The notes below the pieces were generated by a model. It ran no database searches. It worked only from the letters and a program-made list of their open reading frames with translations, and was not told the origin of the DNA. Source: Allacma fusca (lineage: Eukaryota > Arthropoda > Collembola > Symphypleona > Sminthuridae). Taken from it: a stretch of 64,000 bases of DNA. The position numbers and the translations under genes are program-made. The stretch spans positions 74,427,508 to 74,491,507 of the forward strand of contig OX359246.1 in NCBI GenBank assembly GCA_947179485.1, written 5' to 3'. Within the stretch, counting starts at the first letter, position 1; the number at the start of each line of letters is the position of its first letter. Shown piece after piece: positions 59,061-64,000 of the stretch.

Positions 59061-61658
59061 CTGAAACCAACAACAAACAAACTCGGGCAATATTACTGAA
59101 ACTAAGGACTTAATTTCCGGGGAAATTGTTAAACAACGTCAACCGCCACTTGCTCCAACACCATGTTTTCCACAAATATTTAGACCTCAATATATAAAAT
59201 TAAAGATTGTTACAGGCAATCAAATCACGGTACAGGTACCAAAATGCAGTACCCTACGATAGTTAATCAATTGCAGCATCATCCATTGAATAACAAGAGA
59301 CAAATAAATTCTAAAAATATTTTTAAAATAATGTACAATAATTATAAAAAGGTTTTATGTGGTTCAATTTGTTAATGATTTTTAAAATCAGTTGTTCCCA
59401 GGGACTATAATATAAAAAATCTTCAGAGAAATTTAATTCGGATTCTCTTGTGATTGTTCGACTGTCGAATGGTATTTGGGTTGGAGTTCTACAAAACTGT
59501 AAACCAAAATGGCTGAAACAAGGCTTAGGTAAACTAAAACGTGTAATCATTTAGTAAACGGACAAAACACTAAGGGAAAGTGAATTTTGGAAGCCTCGTA
59601 ATTATAAAAAACAACAGTTTGATCCGATTTCTACTCCAAGTAATGTAGCGGCTTCAAAGAATTAAGCTTAAGTTTTGAATTTCAAACCTTCCAGTTCGAA
59701 TCAAAAAGTATCAAACTTGCGGAGATACTCTCAAAACTTAATACAGCGAGAACCAAAATATCCAAGAAACGCTTTAGATCCATGTTTGAAAAGACACTAA
59801 TGTTCACTGGAAACAATGCTCCAGGTACTGTGTGATCTATAAAACTTATTTCGTCCAATCATTTCAAGAATAATTATTAATTGGGGTGGAAGCTTCACAC
59901 AAATCCAGTTTCACCGACTTCGTTCTCAAGCCTTGAAAACATACAGGAACTGAAATATAATTGAAAAAGATCTTTATCCTCAAATACTACACCTTGGACT
60001 GGTTTTAGATGTATTTAGTTTTCCAGCCGGGAAAAGCATTGGCTGGGGAAACCCTGAGTGACTGATCTATAAATTATTCTTTTCGAATTGAAATTGGCTT
60101 CAGAGGAATTCATTTTTTATAACAAATAGCAAGCTTCCGAAAAACAACTTCATTTTCGGGCTATCCACAACTCTAATATAAACCTAGGATTTTTTATATC
60201 TATATTTGTATAAATATGTATTTCTTTTTTCTTGTTATAATATTCTACATATACATATTATAATACTACTGTATAAACTGCTTTATTCGGTTATTTTTTC
60301 AGTTAGACCAATTGATTCTGGTGACTACCTATACTTACGCATAATATGTATACATTTAATAAATACCTTTGCTTAAAAAATATTCCCAACTATGTATACA
60401 CAATCTGTACAGGTTAGGGTGTATACCTACAACACGAGTAGTATAGTTTGCATATTGTTTTGTAAAAACAAACTCGCACACCAGCTACATATGTTAGAAA
60501 AATTAAACGCACTTATGCATGGGGGGCTAAAATATTTGGGCAGCTGCAATAACTAATAATCTACAACCATAACAATCTGTCCCTATACACTGGAACTAGC
60601 ATAAACTGTGTGCTCTACACGGACAGTCACTTGGAGGGGGTAATTGAGTTTACAATTTTAACTAAAAGTCTTCATAACCTACTATTGTCTAATTCTGTCT
60701 AGAAATTTGTTTACTTATTGTTAGTTACTTTCCCATATAATACGATCTTAAAAGTAGTCTGAAATGATGTAGTCTGATTGTGAGGTGCCATTGGAAAATA
60801 CTTACAACAATACAATACTTACAGTCAATACATAATTATACAAATACAATTTTATTTCTACCAACTTTTCAAAATTCGGAAAAATATTTTCTGCTATGAA
60901 AATCCTCTTGTCCATGAGGTGCATGATTTTCCAGTCTCCGTTTACACCACATTATAAAATCGTTATTCCTGTTCCAAATAACCGGCGTAAAGTTTTGACT
61001 TTAACCCTATACTTCCTGAGCTTTTAATGGTACGAAGCATCCTAACGTATGGACAAACTCGCCAATGTTACTAAAACGAAGGGGGTCATGAACATATTGT
61101 ATTACGATTAAATTTTTAAATTTCGTTCATCAGCCCAAAATGAGCACGAATAAGCTAAATACCCCTTCTAGGAATGTCAAAATTTAACATCAGTTGTATA
61201 GGTCACCGTCGGGGTCAACTTGTACCTTTAACATGTCGAGCTCGTAATTTCGAACAGATTGCTTTGAAAGGTGGATTAGATTTTAGTGAGTGTATATGCC
61301 CACAAAATTGCTTTTACATTTACCAAAATTTTAATTTCCGTGACCTGCAGAGGTCAAAATATTGACATGGGGTCACGCGCCTCACAGGGAACCCTCGCCC
61401 CATGCCCGCTCGGGATCGGAATGAAATTTTATGGGAGCTTAGGTACCTGGCCCAATGACCCAGGGAGACCAACAGTTTGGGTCATCTCGCCCTGGTTTGC
61501 CCGGGAGATTAAAGATTTAAACTCTAATTCGTGAGCAAAGGGTCCCCTGTCCAACCTAAATTCTCAATTTCAAAAGTCCATGCTATTTTCGATGAATGAC
61601 ACATTTACGGGTGCATTTATCATACGTGGTTCTGGCTACCATGTTGACCATTATTGAT
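59061..61658. other. No exon recognised (probable 5' introns of the CRAL-TRIO gene)
   Basis: No convincing exon was found on either strand. A minus frame at 59323-59550 (75 codons) has no CRAL-TRIO N-terminal motif. The region otherwise looks like AT-rich intron or intergenic DNA. Confidence 0.35.
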
Positions 61659-61775
61659 CACAATTCGGTTTCTGGCCTCAGATTGGTCAATATTGGCCAC
61701 AATTCGGTTTCTGGCCTCAGATTGGTCAATATTGGCCACAATTCGGTTTCTGACCTCAGATTGGTCAATATTGGT
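61659..61775. repeat. 39-bp tandem repeat, three units
   Basis: Units start at 61659, 61698 and 61737, each CACAATTCGGTTTCTGG followed by CCTCAGATTGGTCAATATTG (the third has GACCTCAG). Half-units with TTGGTCA/TGACCAAT continue on both sides (61640-61820). Confidence 0.85.
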
Positions 61776-63057
61776 CTCATTGCCCTAGACTGACCAATAT
61801 TGGTCACAATTGATCTCATTGAGAAAAAGTTGTTCAAAAATGCCTTTCCAGGTTGTGGTTTTTCTTATATAACAACGTAAAATAAACTTTCGAATCCTGG
61901 AAAATGTGCATATACCACCATATGCACTTGTAGTTATATTGCTGATAGGCGCTCAGAGATATGTTTTGTATTAAAGTTTTGACCCATTTTTGTGTGCACT
62001 GGTAAATACTACTAAAAAACTACTAATACAAACTACTAATAAAACTAAAAAATCAATATTCGGGGGACCTGTGTGGAGGATGTAAACTGGTTTTTACTCG
62101 CGCAATTTTTCAATGAATTAGGATCGATTCTATTTTAATTCTCCGTTTTCATCATGCTCTTGTTGAAAGTGATTTTTACAGAAGAAATAAATCACATCAT
62201 CTCATGTCATTGAGGTTAAACTGATTTTGTCAATATTTCTGTAATTAATATTAGCGAACAAGCGAGTAACCAGATGTTCACATTTGTGGCTTTTCCTGCG
62301 CTGCGCTCCTATGTCCTATACATTTGGAAATTCTGAATCCAAACTAGTGATACAATTTTGGTGCCATGAAAATTCTTAAAACGCCCAAATTGACCTGCTC
62401 TAAATCAGGGCACTTTCAAAAGCTGCCCGCGTGCCCACACATGGGCATGTGGGCATGTATAGCTGGGCCAGCAAATACTGTAGGACATTTTCAATCGACA
62501 TACCCTAAATAGAGTAATGATAAACCGCAAAAAGTATATTGTTTTTAAAGAAGATCGTATCGGAGCTCGGAAACTTGATTGAGGTTACTTATAAACACAT
62601 GCAAATATAAATGTACATTAACTAGGAAGTAAAGCTTCACCATTTATAGTTGGATTTGATGCTTACATTCAATTGTTTTTTTCCAAAAACCGAAAGATGT
62701 CGCAGGAACAGTATTTAAATGGCCCTGTAAGACTTTCCCCAAGTATGCACATTGTAAATGCTACAATATGTGCGAATTTAATTACACGTTAGTTCCGGAT
62801 ATGCCTAAATACTTCGACTGGAAGATTTCAGAGAGCAATTTTAAAATACATGGTTCCGGTTTTTATATTAATGAATGAAATCCTAAAAATTATTTGCTTT
62901 CCCTCAGGTTCCTTCAATATTGAAATGAATTCACTTATCCTTCACCCTTCCTATTTTTAACGTTTTAGAAATGGTATCACAATTTACCAGAATTTTTTAT
63001 ACACTTTTAGATCTACACTGATAGTTCAAATCTAAAGCCTTCTCTTGAACCTGAGCT
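61776..63057. other. No gene seen
   Basis: Short AT-rich sequence with small ACTACTAAAA repeats (62007-62045) and a palindromic GGGCATGTGGGCATGT tract (62442-62457). Confidence 0.35.
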
Positions 63058-63598
63058 CATTAATGGACACCCTCACGAGGTATGAGTTCTTCCCTCGCCC
63101 TCATCCCTCGCCCTCGGCCTCGGCCTCAATTTTTGAGGGATGAGGGCGAGTTCCTATTATAAAAGAAGGGCCCTCAACAAATGAGGGCGAGGCATAGCAA
63201 AACGAGGGCGAGGGTGAGTACTAAAAGGTATTCCTCATGAAGTTCGAACAGTAGTATTAAATCCCGCGAAATACTTCTCGTATTTCCTCTTTGCTGTGCC
63301 TTTTTGCCATAAACGAATCTAAAGATCTTAAGAATTAGCTAAAGGTCTGAAGAATTAAGTGAATGTTTGAAGGTCTTAACTGGGTGACAGCTAGATTGCA
63401 ATGCACTGGCAGTTATGCTGTACTTATGGACTCATGAGGCCGAAGGAGAGTCCTTATGATTTATAGTAGGCCCTCACGAGTCTGAGTGCGAGTTCCAGCG
63501 CAAGGTGTCATGAGAGTTACGGGTGAGAACGAGAGCGACAAGATTTTGTTACATACCTCATGAAGTGAGGGCAAGGGTTTACAAAATGCCCATCTATG
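63058..63598. mobile_element. hAT-like non-autonomous element, GAGGGCGAG word family
   Basis: Ends CATTAATGGACA (63058-63069) and, inverted, CATAGATGGGCA (63587-63598), 9 of 12 matching. Perfect 8-bp duplication CCTGAGCT at 63050-63057 and 63599-63606. Words CCCTCGCCCTC/GAGGGCGAG dominate the left half, with sparser CCTCA/TGAGG words at the right. Confidence 0.8.
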
Positions 63599-63606
63599 CC
63601 TGAGCT

Positions 63607-64000
63607 TAAAGTTTCACTTAACTCTGATCTTATATATAAATATGAACTCGAACCTAACCCCCCACTAAAACCTTTACTTTAAAATAAATTTGAGCCTAAC
63701 CACGCACTCAAGTTTATACTTCAACCTGGAATTGATCGTAAACCCGATATAAACCTGTACTTTAAAATGAATTTGAACCTGATCCCATACTAAACTTGTA
63801 CTTTAAAATGAACTTGAGCCTGACCCCGCCCTTAATCATATACTTGAACCTGAAATTGAATTAGAAACTGTACTTAAACCTGAAATTGAATTAGAAATTG
63901 AACTTAAACCTGAACTCCAACTAACCCCGCACTAATCATGTACTTCGAAATGAAACCTGAACTCCAACCTAACCCCGCACTAATCATGTACTTCGAAATG
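63607..64000. repeat. Degenerate array of GAACCTGAAC / CCCCGCACTAA units, runs off the window
   Basis: Loose tandem units of about 50-60 bp combine TTGAACCTGA, CCCCGCACTAA, CATGTACTT and AAAATGAA. The last two units (63906-64000) are nearly identical. Similar words occur at 25620-25803, so this may be the beginning of a further word-array element. Confidence 0.6.

Noticed and set aside
59323..59550. N-terminal exon of the CRAL-TRIO gene
   Set aside because: The 75-codon frame has no recognisable CRAL-TRIO N-terminal helix motif and no convincing donor in the required phase.

Overview
The window is AT-rich eukaryotic DNA with short spliced exons (introns mostly 50-110 bp) and very heavy transposon load. 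Two ordinary host genes can be read: a membrane acyl-CoA Delta9-type fatty-acid desaturase (minus strand, 17884-19576) and the 3' part of a CRAL-TRIO/SEC14-like lipid-binding protein (minus, 58144-59060). Their style, plus the transposon families present, suggests an arthropod; the CRAL-TRIO wording resembles springtail (Collembola) copies, but that is inference. There is no bacterial operon, rRNA, CRISPR array or phage.

Layout. 1-6500: an EnSpm/CACTA-like DNA transposon with two uninterrupted, divergently transcribed spliced genes, a tnp2-type transposase (749 aa) and a BEN-domain protein (328 aa), lying between arms of another inverted-repeat element. 6504-11570, about 36400-45600 and about 46400-50600: three paralogous copies (A, B, C) of an unrecognised multi-exon gene with its flanks. 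Copy A is open throughout but carries a hAT-like element at a splice acceptor; copy B is split by a 4.9-kb EnSpm-like element and has lost an acceptor; copy C has a premature stop and a 5' deletion. 11571-16271 is a second, decayed EnSpm-like element. Both it and the element in copy B carry tnp2 followed closely by a DUF4806-type gene.

24-38 kb and 53-64 kb are dominated by short non-autonomous elements with 8-bp target duplications. Each has terminal inverted repeats, inward arrays of a short family-specific 'word' (for example GGTCTGGTCC, GGGTACGGGTAC, GGATATCCGCGG, GGGGACGGGAC, AATTCAATTC), and an AT-rich core. Eleven have 8-bp duplications that can be read directly, several perfect; a twelfth is imperfect. 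This makes the window a useful catalogue of what looks like one recurring element architecture with diverging subterminal words. Two Helitron-like 3' ends (one with helicase coding sequence beside it), a pair of nearly identical 285-bp direct repeats, and three tandem minisatellites (20/21, 39 and 51 bp) complete the picture.

Limits: exon models were built by eye from splice consensus, reading-frame phase and comparison between paralogues inside the window; the functions of the A/B/C family and the 5' ends of several genes are not known.
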